A stretch of 64,000 bases of DNA from WHSW01 sp963821345 (GTDB taxonomy: Bacteria > Actinomycetota > Thermoleophilia > Solirubrobacterales > 70-9): positions 1 through 64,000 of the forward strand of contig CAWGDM010000009.1 of the NCBI GenBank assembly GCA_963821345.1, in the 5' to 3' direction. Of this stretch, positions 1 through 9,639 are shown piece after piece. A program made the position numbers and the translations under genes. The notes under the pieces were generated by a model. That model saw nothing but the letters and a program-made list of their open reading frames with translations, had not been told where the DNA came from and did no database searches. Within the stretch, counting starts at the first letter, position 1. Each line of letters opens with the position of its first letter.

Positions 1-315
1 GATCGAGTCCGAACTCCTCACGCGCCTCGCGTGGCGAAGGCGTCCAACACGCCGACGATAGCGCCGGTCGCAGCCCCGCGCCCGCGCCCCGGCTGCGCCA
101 ACCGCATCGGAGAGGGTGATGTAGTAGGCCCCGTAGTGGCGGCGGCCGCTGGAGGTGCATTCGAACGAGCCGCCGCCCTGGAAGCCGCCGGGCTGCGCAG
201 TAGCGCATAGGACGAGCAGCGGCACTTTCGCTTTGCATAGAAAGCGGTGCTTTCGAGGACCACCAGGTGGGTAGACGAGGGCGTAAGAACCTGATCGTCC
301 GGAAGGAAGGCAGCG
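1..315. other. No confident gene; possible decayed fragment
   Basis: I see no gene I can support here. On the minus strand, about positions 70-220 read as a plausible protein stretch containing a Cys-Thr-Ser-Ser segment followed by His-Tyr-Gly-Ala-Tyr-Tyr. It has no clear start, stop or family, and may be a remnant or chance. The plus-strand bases just before 316 include GGAAGG, a possible ribosome binding site for the hydrolase that follows. Confidence 0.3.
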
Positions 316-1087
316 ATGTCACAACAACTCAGGATTCCTGCCGCAGACACTCGGCTCTACGCCGTCAAGCGCCACCGGCGACACGCCTGCCCTGCTCTTC
401 CTCAGCGGCGGCTTCGGCACCGTCCAGAACTGGAGCCGCGTCATCCGCCGTCTTCGACGGGATGTACCGCACGGTGCGGTTCGACGCGCGGGCACGCGGG
501 AAGTCGGGCAGATCGGCCGACTACTCCTTACAGGCGGCCGTCGACGACATCGGACGGGTCATCGACGCGACCGGTATCGAACGCCCGATCCTCGTCGGGT
601 GGTCTTACGGCGCCACGATCGCGGTGCGATACGCGGCTAAGCACCCCGGCGGGTCGGTGGACTGGTGCTCATCGACGGCGCTTACCCCATCGCCATGCTC
701 GACGAGGCCGGAAAGCAGAAGGTCCGCACCCAGTTCCGTCGGTTGGGCTGGATCATGCGCATCCTGGCAACGCTCGGCCGCTCGGCGCGGATGTCTCCCG
801 CCGAGTCCGCAGAGGTCGTGATCGAGATGGACGCCGTCAACGGCGAACTCGGACCCGACTTCGCGGCGCTGGAATGCCCAACCGTGTTCGTGGTCGGCAC
901 CGGAGCCCACTCGGGCGCGACGGAGGACGAGATGCGCACGGTGCGCGCTGCTGCCGCCGACGCCGAGGAGAGCAACAAGCGCGTGTCCGTATTCGCAACG
1001 ACGCCCTACAAGCACACGCAGATCCTCAACAAGGCCCCCGACGCCGTGGTCGCCGCGATCGAGGACGTCATCCACGAGTCTTCCTGA
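316..1087 (+). pseudogene. Alpha/beta hydrolase, frameshifted
   Basis: This is a serial alpha/beta-hydrolase-fold enzyme whose homology continues through three reading frames. The N-terminus (MSQQLRIPAADTRLYAV) is in one frame, the beta-strand region with FLSGGFGTVQNW in a second from about 368, and the nucleophile elbow GWSYGA in a third (about 463-660). The C-terminal half, with CPTVFVVGTGAHSG and the likely catalytic His in YKHTQIL, starts near 665. Three single-base changes are needed to join these parts. The substrate is unknown. Since the protein text is well preserved across all breaks, recent decay or sequence error is more likely than an old pseudogene. It lies just outside the tRNA-derived repeat at 1179. 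Confidence 0.7.
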
Positions 1088-1141
1088 CTACCGTTCGACC
1101 GCTCGACGCATTCGAGGGATTGATCGACAGAGCGACCTCGA

Positions 1142-1161
1142 CAAGCGGCGTGGGCCGCTTG
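1142..1161. terminator. Perfect hairpin after the hydrolase
   Basis: CAAGCGGC and GCCGCTTG form an 8-bp perfect stem with a 4-nt GTGG loop, between the end of the hydrolase and the tRNA-derived repeat. No U-run follows, so it could be a GC-type terminator, a processed RNA structure or a protein-binding inverted repeat. Confidence 0.35.
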
Positions 1162-1178
1162 ACCAAGCGGTTTGGAAG

Positions 1179-1221
1179 ATGCCGGAGGAGGGACTCGAAC
1201 CCCCGGCACGCGGATTATGAT
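1179..1221 (-). repeat. Displaced 3' half of tRNA(CAU), att-like direct repeat
   Basis: These 43 nt match 9597-9639 with one mismatch (G for A at 1206). In tRNA terms they run, on the minus strand, from the anticodon loop to the discriminator base. The homology stops abruptly at 1221, and the 5' half of a tRNA (D arm, acceptor 5' strand) is absent. A 3'-half copy in the same orientation as a nearby complete tRNA is the usual trace of tyrosine-recombinase integration into a tRNA gene. The 8.4 kb between the copies would be the inserted segment. A duplicated tRNA that decayed is the alternative. Confidence 0.75.
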
Positions 1222-1340
1222 CGCGAGGCTCCGCCTAGAGCGAAACGCCTGCTCGCGGCACGTTTCTACAACAAAGTCCCTGCTCCGACGAATAACCGGG
1301 ATTCACCGAGACGGACCGGGGAAGACCGCCGTTTACCGAG

Positions 1341-2021
1341 CTACGAAGGGCCGGAGAAGGGCCGCGACCCAGCGCGATGGCTGTGCGGGCGCGTCCGCCG
1401 CTTCGCCTCGATCAGCGCGTCCCGTATCTCGGTCCGGCGCTCCGGGCGGGTGTTGAGGTTGAGAGGCGACGGGTGCGGCGCTTCGATCGCGTCGAGTTCG
1501 AGGCCGAGCAGTCCCCACGCCCCTGCCGCGGGCTTGCCGAGCAAGACGACTACCCGCAGGTCCGGGAGCAGCGAGAACAGCTCACGCGTCGCCTCCCGAG
1601 CTTCGTCGAGGTCGGTACGACGTGCGGACCGAATCTTTGTGCCGTCCCCGATGTACCAGGGGATGACATTCCAGGTCACACAGTCCTCGGCGCGGTCGAT
1701 GCCCGCCTCATGGAGAAGGTCCCACATGTTCGCGGCTGTCTGATCGTTGTTGTCCGGCGAGACGAATCCAGAACCCGCGTCGAGCGCAGAGCGCCGTCCT
1801 GGCGCTTCGAGCAACAGAGCGATCCGGGCGGTCACTCCGGCCTCGGTCGGATCGAAGTCCGGGATCGCGGCGTCCGGCTTCATTGCCCGAAGTCGCTCGA
1901 CGTATGCGGTCAGTGGCGCGACGTGAGGCTCGCGGAGGAGGTCGAGCTTCCGCTCGACCTCCTCCGGCTCGCGATTCGTCTTGGGTCGATCCGTCCTCGG
2001 GCCGGAGAACACGTGGGCCAC
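1341..2021 (-). CDS. Uracil-DNA glycosylase superfamily protein
   Basis: A 226-aa protein of the uracil-DNA-glycosylase fold, in the group of short actinobacterial members. Features seen are an LLLEAPG strand/loop near residue 75 (position of the catalytic loop in the superfamily), the segment DQTAANMWDLLHEAG, a WNVIPWYIGDG motif, the strand VVVLLGKPAAGAW and a late HPSP segment that fits the Leu-intercalation/His loop region. The family recognises deaminated or damaged bases in DNA or unknown substrates. This subgroup is not well characterised, so activity on uracil is inference. The gene is single, on the minus strand, inside the tRNA-flanked segment. The C-terminal tail after about residue 200 is Arg/Ser-rich and without family features. 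Confidence 0.7.
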   Translation of the reverse strand: MAHVFSGPRTDRPKTNREPEEVERKLDLLREPHVAPLTAYVERLRAMKPDAAIPDFDPTEAGVTARIALLLEAPGRRSALDAGSGFVSPDNNDQTAANMWDLLHEAGIDRAEDCVTWNVIPWYIGDGTKIRSARRTDLDEAREATRELFSLLPDLRVVVLLGKPAAGAWGLLGLELDAIEAPHPSPLNLNTRPERRTEIRDALIEAKRRTRPHSHRAGSRPFSGPS

Positions 2022-2215
2022 GTTCGCCCCGCCAAGGCCTCGGTAGCCAGGTCGGCTCGGCGTCGAGTAGCTGCTCGATCGTCCCTCCGCCGCAACCGTA
2101 GAGGGCTGTCAGATTTCTACGGAGAGGGAAGCCGTATCGGGCTCGAGCCGGCGTCGGCCGGTCGTGTTCGCCTGGTCGCGGGCCGGTCGCGATCCGCGAC
2201 CGGCCCGCGGCTGGC

Positions 2216-2545
2216 TCAGGCGCTGACTTCCGCCTTGCGCTTGGCAATCTCCTTGGAGAGCTCGGCGAGGGCCTCCGGGCTGCGCTGCGAGCGGATCGCC
2301 CATCGGCCGAGCTCGCGTAGTGCATCGTCCGCGGCGCTGCCGAACTGCTCGCGCCAGTCCTTGATCTGGTCGTGGCTGCGGCTGGACATGTCCTCGCGGG
2401 CCTCGCCGATTCGGTCTCGTGCCGAGTCGATGCTGGCGCTGACATCGTCGCCCGCCTTCTCGCGGGCCTTGTCGAGGTCCTCGAGCGCGTCCTGCAGGTA
2501 GTCGGTCGAGGTCTTGGTCGTCGACCTCTCAGTCGTTGCTGGCAT
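2216..2545 (-). CDS. Small hypothetical coiled-coil protein
   Basis: A 109-aa acidic/basic heptad-rich protein predicted to be largely helical (for example LQDALEDLDKAREKAGDD). It has no Cys, no signal peptide and no membrane segment. I recognise no family; phasin-like or DNA-associated helical proteins look similar. The start at 2545 is chosen over an in-frame ATG at 2560 because AGGAGG lies 5-6 nt before 2545. The gene sits alone between the glycosylase-like gene and the PIN remnant. Confidence 0.6.
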   Translation of the reverse strand: MPATTERSTTKTSTDYLQDALEDLDKAREKAGDDVSASIDSARDRIGEAREDMSSRSHDQIKDWREQFGSAADDALRELGRWAIRSQRSPEALAELSKEIAKRKAEVSA

Positions 2546-2820
2546 GGTGCCTCCTGGCATCGGGATTGTGATTCCGACCCAGTCTGCCTCGCGAGCGGCG
2601 GGACCACATCGGTAGGCGCTACTGGATGCCGTGAAGACCCAGCGCGTCCGGCGGACCCGAGCGGGTCGATAATCAACCCACTCCTCAGCGCCTCGTCAAC
2701 CGTGGGCCTCACTCGTCGGTCCCTATCGGGAACCGCTCCGTCATCAGCCGCACGTACGTTTTCTCGGCGTCGCCGGGGAGCCACATCGCGCCTGCCCAGA
2801 AGTGCGAATACAGCCCTATC

Positions 2821-3074
2821 AATCTCGACCACTTTCCGTCGGAGGCGTGCGATCGTGTTGGGGTCGACGCGACCGAGCAGGACCAGTTCCTTCTGGCGCT
2901 GGACGGGATCGCCCCTGAGCGAGTGATCGTTGAAGTGCGTCAGCAAGCCGCGGACCTGACGAATCCGCCGTGGACTTTCGACGATCTGGTAGCGCGCTCG
3001 AGCGAGCGGGCGTCGAGCGCTTTGCGGACGCCTTGCGTGACCATGCGGCGTCGGAGCCCGACCCGGAGGGCTGA
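2821..3074 (+). pseudogene. C-terminal remnant of a PIN-domain (VapC-like) protein
   Basis: Reading plus-strand frame 1 gives NLDHFPSEACDRVGVDATEQ followed by DQFLLALDGIAPERVIVEV and a WTFDDLVA segment. A one-base shift near 2992 then gives LERAGVERFADALRDHA and a stop at 3072. This pattern (an N-L-x-D-F-P segment, then DxFLLxLL, then a C-terminal helix with ERAGxxRFAxALR) is what I know from the C-terminal third of PIN-domain proteins of the VapC50 type. No start codon exists in frame and the N-terminal catalytic part is missing, so this is a truncated remnant of a ribonuclease toxin rather than a working gene. No antitoxin is recognisable beside it. Confidence 0.55.
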
Positions 3075-3250
3075 GCTCGCAGGTTGTCGGCTCGCCCGTC
3101 CCGTTCGGCGAACTCAAGGTGTGAGCGCCACTCGGCGCTCGCAATCACGCGAAGGGGGAAGCGAAGGAGCGAGAAAGTCCATCCCGCATCATGTCTCTCA
3201 CCCAAACCGCGCGGCTGGCCAGGCCGTCGTCTCCGGCCACCAGGATCCGA

Positions 3251-5357
3251 TCACGCGTGGCCGAAGCGGATCGCCGGGAGGATCCGCGCCAGCGGCTTCG
3301 GCAGCCACCAGGCCCACCGGCCGAGCAGGCGCAGGATCACCGGCAGGAGCAGCAGCCGGACGAGGAAGGCGTCGAGCAGGACGGCGACGCCGAGGATCAC
3401 GCCCATCTCCTTGGGCGGCAGCGGGCCCGAGAGGGCGAAGGTGAAGAAGACGGCGACCATCACGCCGGCGGCGGCGAAGATCACGCGGCCGCTGTGCGCG
3501 ACGCCGCCGACCATCGCCTCGCGCGGGTCGTGCGTGCGGTCCCAGTGCTCCTTGGCCGAGGAGAGCAGGAACACCGTGTAGTCCATCGAGATCGCGAAGA
3601 TCATCGCGAAGAAGAACACCGGGCCCCAGGCGTCGAGGAAGCCCTGCGGCTCGAAGCCGAGCAGGCCGGCTGCCGTGGCCCTCCTGGAAGATCAGGCGGG
3701 CGACGCCGAACGCGGCGCCGGTCGCCAGCAGGCTGGTCGTCACGCCGAGGGCGGCGATGATCGGCGCCTGCAGGGCGACCAGCAGCAGCAGGAAGCCGAG
3801 GATCAGGACGACGCCGATCACGAGCGGCGTCTTGGACGACAGCAGCGTCTCGAGGTCGTGGTTCTCGGCGACCGCGCCGCCGACGAGGCGCCGGTCGGCA
3901 GGGTCGAGCGCAGCCGGTCGATCGTCGCGCCGGTGGCCGTGCTGGACGGGTCGGTCGCGGGGATGACCTGCACGAGCGCGGCGCCGGCGGCGCCGGGCAT
4001 CGCCGGCATCACCTGGGCGATGCCCGGGTCGGCGTCGGCGATCGCGGCCACGCGCGGCGCCTCGCCCTGGGTGGTGACGATCTGCACCGTCCCGGGCGCG
4101 CCCTTGCCGAACGCCTGCTGGACCTGGGTGTAGCCGACGCGGGAGCTGTCGCCGCTCGGGACGACCTTGATCGACGGCATCCCGGTCTTCAGCCCGAGCA
4201 CGGGCGCGGCGAGCGCGAGGAGCACGATCAGCGCGAGCGCGCCGAACGCGAGCGGGCGGCGCCACAGGCGCTCGGCCCAGGCGGCGAACCGCGGCGAGCG
4301 GTGCTCGCCCTGATGCACCCACGGCAGCGAGAGCTTGTCGACGCGGCGGCCGAGCTTGCCGAGCACCGCGGGCAGCAGGGTCAGCGTGGCGGCGAGGATG
4401 AAGACGACGGAGATCATGATCCCGAGCGCCATCGACCGGAACGCCGGCGAGGGCACGAGCATCACGGCCATCAGCGAGATCAGCACGGTGACGCCGCTGA
4501 AGAGGACGGCCTTGCCGGCGGTGTCCATCGTCTCGGCGACGGCGTGCTCGACCGGCTCGTGCGAGCCGAACAGCGCGCCGCGGAAGCGGTAGACGATGAA
4601 CAGCGCGTAGTCGATGCCGAGCGCGAGCGCGAACATCAGCGCGAAGTTCATCGCCCAGATCGAGATGTCGAGCAGCTGGGTGCCGAGGTAGAGCGACCCG
4701 GCCGAGGCCATCAGGCCGAGGATCGTGAGCATCAGCGGCAGGCCGGCGGCGACGAGCGAGCCGAAGGCGAGCACCAGGATGATGAGCGTCACCGGCCAGG
4801 AGATCAGCTCGCTCTTCATCATCGCGGTGCGGTTGGCGGTGTTGAAGTCCGACCACATGCCGCTCGCGCCGGTCAGCGAGACCTGGACGCCGTCCGCCTG
4901 GAGCCTGTGGAGGCTCGTCTTGAGGTCGTCGGCGGCGCGGACCATCGTGTTCGAGTCCGCGGCGGCGCCCGCCTGGATGATCGCGGTGTGGCCGTCGGCG
5001 AGATCGACGTGCCGGCCTGCGGCGGGACGACCCGGCTGACGCGCGGGTCGCGTCCAGGGTGGACTGCGCGGACGCGATCGTCCGCCGGAAGGCGGGGTCG
5101 GCGACGGTCTTGGTGTCCGAGTGCACGACGACCATCAGCGCGCTCGAGGAGAGGCCCTGGAAGTTCTCGTCGATCGCCTCGCGGGCGGCGACGGACTGCG
5201 AGCCGGTCGCCTCCCAGCCGGCGCCCGAGAGCGCGTTCTCGACCCGGGGCGCGAAGAACCCGAGCACGACGGCGACGAGCGCCCAGGCGATCGCGACCGG
5301 GCGGAAGTGGGTGGCGGTGTAGCGGCCGAGCCGGCCGATCGGACCGAACTGGGTCAT
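3251..5357 (-). pseudogene. MMPL/RND-family transporter, frameshifted
   Basis: An MMPL-type exporter of about 700 residues, with two blocks of transmembrane helices and two extracytoplasmic domains. It starts with an N-terminal membrane segment (VAIAWALVAVVLGFF) and includes the helix cluster GIDYALFIVYRFRG and the second-half equivalent FAISMDYTVFLLS. The homology runs through different frames, with breaks near 5050, 5010, 3893 and 3677, four single-base indels in all. Text on both sides of each break is intact. The family exports lipids, siderophores or drugs using proton motive force. It is the last gene of an ArsR-DUF2892-MMPL unit, and ArsR likely controls it. Whether it is truly broken depends on the indels being real. 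Confidence 0.8.
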
Positions 5358-5619
5358 CCGGTGTGTTCGCCGGGTAGAGCGTCGAGCGCAGGCCGAAGAG
5401 CCGCTTGAGGAGCAGCGACGCGGGGCAGGCGCCGACGACCACGTAGAGCCACTGGTTGACGCCGACGAACGCGGTCAGCAGCAGGAACCACGGCGAGACG
5501 ACCGCAGCGAGCAGCGCGCTGAGCAGCGTCATCGTGCCCGCCATCGCGAACAGGACGCGCTCGAGCGGCCACCCGCGGGTGCCGCGCTCACATTCGGTCG
5601 TGGATGCCTGGTTGCTCAT
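5354..5619 (-). CDS. DUF2892 (YgaP-like) small membrane protein
   Basis: About 88 residues with two membrane helices (VLFAMAGTMTLLSALLAAVV and WFLLLTAFVGVNQWLYVVV) and a conserved CPASLLL segment followed by GLRSTLYP. These are typical of the DUF2892 transmembrane domain found alone or at the end of rhodaneses. Its ATG overlaps the ArsR stop (ATGA at 5616-5619). In its own frame no stop occurs before the MMPL start. The neighbouring frame stops at 5354, so a single-base indel close to 5370-5400 is suspected and the exact C-terminus is uncertain. Function is unknown; association with ArsR regulators and sulfur or metal stress is common. Confidence 0.65.
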
Positions 5620-5957
5620 GCGGTTCCTCCGGTGAGGATCTGGTCGAGTTCGCTGATCTGCTGGCGCAGCCCGCCGCAGACCTGCTCGCAGAGCGCGAAG
5701 ACGGCGTCGTCGGCGATCGCGTAGCGCACGAAGGTGCCCTGCTTGGTCCGGCTGACGATGCCGGCCTGGTGCAGCACGCCGAGGTGCTTGGAGACGTTCT
5801 GCTGCGAGGCGCCGAGCCGCTCGACCAGCTCGCCGACGGTCGCGTCGCCGTCGCGCAGCGCGTCGAGCAGCTTGATGCGCATCGGCTCGCCGAGCACGCG
5901 GAAGCGCTGCGCGATCAGCTCGATGAGCGGTTCGGGGAGTGAGCTGGGGAGTTGCAT
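5616..5957 (-). CDS. ArsR/SmtB-family transcriptional regulator
   Basis: A 113-aa winged-helix repressor: an N-terminal dimerisation helix, FRVLGEPMRIKLLDALRDG, and the recognition helix region SQQNVSKHLGVLHQAGIV followed by the wing (TKQGTFVRYAI). One Cys sits in the alpha-5 region (FALCEQVCGG has two), but there is no canonical CVC metal site in the DNA-binding helix, so the inducer cannot be assigned. It is the first gene of a minus-strand operon with the DUF2892 protein and the MMPL transporter, and is presumably autoregulatory. Its promoter must lie in the 5958-6170 gap. Confidence 0.88.
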   Translation of the reverse strand: MQLPSSLPEPLIELIAQRFRVLGEPMRIKLLDALRDGDATVGELVERLGASQQNVSKHLGVLHQAGIVSRTKQGTFVRYAIADDAVFALCEQVCGGLRQQISELDQILTGGTA

Positions 5958-6228
5958 GGATGCGACTCTGCCGTCCTCAGTTGTGTAGTTGTCGTTCGCC
6001 TCGGCATTGTCCGTCGCGCGAGAGTCGGGCGCGCTCGAGAGGGAGCGCCGGTCCGTGATCGTTCCAACGGGGCGTTAGTCCGAGCCCCGATGTCCTCCGA
6101 CGCAGCCACGGAGCCGCGACGGTGGTGAACCCGGACGACGGCTGGCGCTTGGCGGCGTAGCGTCTTCGTATGTCCCAGAATGCGATGGTCGCCGCCGAGG
6201 AGGAACAGACCCCCTCGGCGCTGAGCCC

Positions 6229-6936
6229 TTGGTCGCGCTCGCTGGCGTGGCGCGCCGCTACCGCATGGGCGAGAGCACCGTGACGGCGCTCGAGGACGTG
6301 ACGCTGACGGTCCAACCGGGTGAGTTCACGGTCGTTCTCGGTCCCTCGGGCAGCGGGAAGACGACCCTGCTCAACATCATCGGCGCGCTCGACTCGCCGA
6401 CCGAGGGAACGGTGCGGATCGCCGGTCGCGAGCTCACCCGGTCATCGCGGCGCGAGCTGTTCGAGTTTCGCCGGCACACCGTCAGCTTCATCTTCCAGAC
6501 CTTCAACCTGTTCCCGGCGCTGACGGCGTTCGAGAACGTCGAGTTCGGCGCCGACGCCAGCGGCCGAGACGATGCTCGCGCGCTCGCGACCGAGATGCTC
6601 GCCCGAGTCGGGCTCTCAGATCGCGCCCGCCACTTTCCCCACGAGCTCTCCGGCGGTGAGCAGCAGCGCGTCGCGATCGCCCGTGCGCTCGCCACCCGTA
6701 ACCCGATTCTGCTCGCCGACGAACCCACCGGCGAGCTCGACTTCCGCACCGGTGTTCAGATCCTCGAGCTGCTCCACGCGCAAACGCACGAGCAGGGGAC
6801 CGCCGTGCTCGTGGTCACTCACAATCGCGAGATCGCTCGCGTGGCGCACCGGGTGATCGAGCTGTCGAGCGGCCGCGTCGTCTCCGACGCCCCGGTGCTC
6901 GGTGGGCCCGCCGCGATCTCGGACCTGCACTGGTAG
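6229..6936 (+). CDS. ABC transporter ATP-binding protein (MacB/LolD type)
   Basis: A 235-aa ATPase with Walker A GPSGSGKTTLL, Q-loop in IFQTFNLFPALT, signature LSGGEQQRVAIARAL, Walker B ILLADEPTGELD and the H-switch VVTHN. The order and spacing fit the MacB/LolD/FtsE class, which energises an FtsX-fold permease, here the next gene 3 nt downstream. The start is uncertain: only a TTG at 6229 opens this frame, without a good ribosome site. An ATG at 6170 in another frame would encode a plausible N-terminus (MSQNAMVAAEEEQTPSALS) if one base near 6226 were lost or gained. The exported substrate is unknown. Confidence 0.88.
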   Translation: MVALAGVARRYRMGESTVTALEDVTLTVQPGEFTVVLGPSGSGKTTLLNIIGALDSPTEGTVRIAGRELTRSSRRELFEFRRHTVSFIFQTFNLFPALTAFENVEFGADASGRDDARALATEMLARVGLSDRARHFPHELSGGEQQRVAIARALATRNPILLADEPTGELDFRTGVQILELLHAQTHEQGTAVLVVTHNREIARVAHRVIELSSGRVVSDAPVLGGPAAISDLHW

Positions 6937-6939
6937 CCG

Positions 6940-9393
6940 ATGCGCCGGCTCCGCTTCTGGCTTCGCTGGTCGGCTCGCGACCTCCGCAGCCGCTGGGTCC
7001 TGGTAGTCGCGATCGCGCTCGTGATCGCGATCGGAACCGGGATCTACTCCGGGCTCGGCAGCATGGAGAACTGGCGCAAGGCGTCAAACGACGCGAGCTT
7101 CGCCGCCCTCAACGCCCACGATCTCGAGATCTCGATGACGGACGGCACCTTCGCCGATCGGGGCGAGCTCGCCCGGATCCCACGATCGATCACCGACCGC
7201 GACCAGATCGCTGCGGCCGAGGAGCGCCTGGTCGCCCCGACCCAGGTCGCGGTCGATCGTCGCGACGAACCGCCGCTGCTGGTTCCCGGTCAGGTGGTCG
7301 GCTCGATCAGCGCGGGCGACCGCCGGGCCATCGACGGGGTCGACATAGACGGCGGTCGCGCTCTGACACCCGCCGACGCCGGGCGGCCGACGGCCGTCCT
7401 CGAGGCGAGCTTCGCCGCCTCTCACGGTCTCGCCGCACAGGGGACCCTCCGCCTCGGCGCCGGGCGGCGCCTGCGGTACGTCGGCGAGGGAACGTCGCCG
7501 GAGTACTTCCTCGTCACCCGCCCGGGTGGCGGCGAGTTCGGCGGCGCGGAGGCGAGCTTCGCCGTCGTCTTCACCTCGATCGAGACTGCGCAGGACGCGA
7601 TCGGCGCGCGGGGCGCGGTCAACGACCTCGTCCTCGACCTCGCTCCTGGCGCCGATCGAGCGGCGGTGGCCGACGAGCTACGCGGCGCGCTCGAGGCGAG
7701 CGGCCTCACGGGAACGGTCACCACCCAGGCCGACGAGACCGCGCACCGGATCCTCTACAAGGACGCCGAGGGCGACCAGCAGCTGTTCAACATCTTCGCC
7801 GTGCTGATCCTGGCCGGCGCCGCTCTGGCGACCTTCAACCTTGCGACCCGCATCGTCGAGGCGCAACGGCGCGAGATCGGCATCGGTATGGCGCTCGGCG
7901 TGCCGCCCCGCGAGCTCGCGATCAGGCCACTGCTGCTTGGCGCCGAGATCGCCGTCGCCGGAGTCATCTGCGGAACGGCGCTCGGTCTTCTGTCCGGCAA
8001 CGTGTTCCGAGGCGTGCTCGAGGACCTGTTGCCACTGCCAATCACCGTGACCCCGTTCGAGTTCGGCGTCTTCGCGCGGGGTGCCCTGCTCGGGCTGTTG
8101 CTGCCGATCGTGGCGACGGCGATCCCGGTCTGGCGCGGGGTGCGGCTGACGCCGATCGACGCGATCCGGGTTGGGTTTCGCTCGGCAAAGTCGAGTGGGA
8201 TCGCTGCGCTCGGCACCCGCCTGCGCCTCCCGGGCTCGACGATCGCCCAGCTGCCGCTGCGCAACGTGCTGCGCGCCCCGCGTCGCACCCTCATGACGGC
8301 GCTCGGGATTGCAGCCGTGGTCACCGTCGTCGTCGCGTTCCTCGGCTTCGTCGATTCGTTCCTGGCGACGATCGACCGCAGCGAGGCGGAGGTGGCCCAG
8401 ACGACGCCCGACCGCATCGACGTCTCGCTTGAGCGCTCCGAGCCCGTAGGAGGGGCCGCGGTTCGCGCCGTCGAGCGCGCCGACGGCGTCGCGGCCACGC
8501 AGCCGTCGCTCGATCTCCCGGTGCGGCTCGAGTCCGCTCAGGACTCCTTCGACGGCTCGGTCACGCTGCTCGACTTCGACGGGCCGGTGTGGCACCCGAC
8601 CGTCAGCGAGGGCCGCGCGCCCGGTCCGGGCGAGAGCGGGATCGTGATCGCCGAGGAGGCGGCTCACGACCTCGGCGTCGGGATCGGTGACCGGATCACG
8701 ATCGTCCACCCCGTCCGCGCCCCCGGCGGCACCTTCACCGAGGTCTCGACCCCGGTGGAGGTCACGGGGTTGCACCCGAACCCGTTCCGGATCTTCGCCT
8801 ACGGTGACCGCTCCGCGGCGGCCGCGTTCGGCATGGCCGGGCTCACCAACCACCTGGCGATCGAACCGCGACCCGGAGCGACGGCGGATCAACTCGCCCG
8901 CGAGCTGTTCGGTACGCCGGGAATCGCCTCTGTTGAGCGAGCCCTCGCGACGACGGACTTCGTCCGCGACCGCCTGGACGACTTCATCGGCGTGATCCGG
9001 CTCACCGTCGGCTTCGCGCTCGCGCTCGCCCTGCTGATCGCGTTCAACTCGACCAGCATCAGCACGGATGAGCGGGCGCGTGAGAACGCGACCATGCTGG
9101 CGTTCGGCATCCCCGTTCGCGAGGCCGTCGGGCTCGCGATTGGAGAGAGCCTGATCACCGGGTTGCTTGGCACGCTGCTCGGGATCGGGGGCGGGCTGCT
9201 GGTCATCGGCTGGGTCGTCAACCAGACGCTGCCCGAGACCCTCCCTGACCTCGGGCTCGTGGTCTCGATCAGCGGCGGCTCAATCCTGATCGCTGCGCTG
9301 GTCGGCGTCATCGCCGTCGCCATCGCGCCACTGCTCACCGCGCGGCGACTGAGCCGCATGGACGTGCCGTCGACCCTGCGGGTGGTCGAGTAG
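6940..9393 (+). CDS. FtsX-like ABC transporter permease
   Basis: An 817-aa permease with a double-length architecture: an N-terminal anchor helix (WVLVVAIALVIAIGTGIYSG), a large extracytoplasmic MacB-type domain, three helices near residues 285-410, a second anchor near 450-475, a second extracytoplasmic domain and three terminal helices. This is the 'two FtsX halves in one chain' form that works as a single subunit with one ATPase. It follows the ATPase by 3 nt and is surely co-transcribed. Such systems export lipoproteins, peptides or lipids. No adaptor protein is encoded nearby. It is the last gene before the tRNA, still inside the tRNA-flanked segment. Confidence 0.88.
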   Translation: MRRLRFWLRWSARDLRSRWVLVVAIALVIAIGTGIYSGLGSMENWRKASNDASFAALNAHDLEISMTDGTFADRGELARIPRSITDRDQIAAAEERLVAPTQVAVDRRDEPPLLVPGQVVGSISAGDRRAIDGVDIDGGRALTPADAGRPTAVLEASFAASHGLAAQGTLRLGAGRRLRYVGEGTSPEYFLVTRPGGGEFGGAEASFAVVFTSIETAQDAIGARGAVNDLVLDLAPGADRAAVADELRGALEASGLTGTVTTQADETAHRILYKDAEGDQQLFNIFAVLILAGAALATFNLATRIVEAQRREIGIGMALGVPPRELAIRPLLLGAEIAVAGVICGTALGLLSGNVFRGVLEDLLPLPITVTPFEFGVFARGALLGLLLPIVATAIPVWRGVRLTPIDAIRVGFRSAKSSGIAALGTRLRLPGSTIAQLPLRNVLRAPRRTLMTALGIAAVVTVVVAFLGFVDSFLATIDRSEAEVAQTTPDRIDVSLERSEPVGGAAVRAVERADGVAATQPSLDLPVRLESAQDSFDGSVTLLDFDGPVWHPTVSEGRAPGPGESGIVIAEEAAHDLGVGIGDRITIVHPVRAPGGTFTEVSTPVEVTGLHPNPFRIFAYGDRSAAAAFGMAGLTNHLAIEPRPGATADQLARELFGTPGIASVERALATTDFVRDRLDDFIGVIRLTVGFALALALLIAFNSTSISTDERARENATMLAFGIPVREAVGLAIGESLITGLLGTLLGIGGGLLVIGWVVNQTLPETLPDLGLVVSISGGSILIAALVGVIAVAIAPLLTARRLSRMDVPSTLRVVE

Positions 9394-9596
9394 CTGATGC
9401 TTGTTGCCAGGTCGGTCGACCAGCCTCCCGGCGCACGCTGAGACTCTGGGCCTCGTGCACGGGCGTCCGGTTCTCCGATGGGCGCTCTGGCGCGCAGGCG
9501 CGCGGGGTGTTGCCCCAGGCGTTGCCCCGGCGGCGGATTCGACCGACGGCGGCGCGATCAGCCAACCGAAAACGCGGCTGTTACGGGGCTTTTTCC

Positions 9597-9639
9597 ATGC
9601 CGGAGGAGGGACTCGAACCCCCGACACGCGGATTATGAT
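9597..9639 (-). repeat. Second copy of the 43-bp tRNA-derived direct repeat
   Basis: This is the anticodon-loop-to-3'-end part of the intact tRNA, matching 1179-1221 with one mismatch and in the same orientation. It would be the att site that kept the functional tRNA after integration. Confidence 0.75.
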
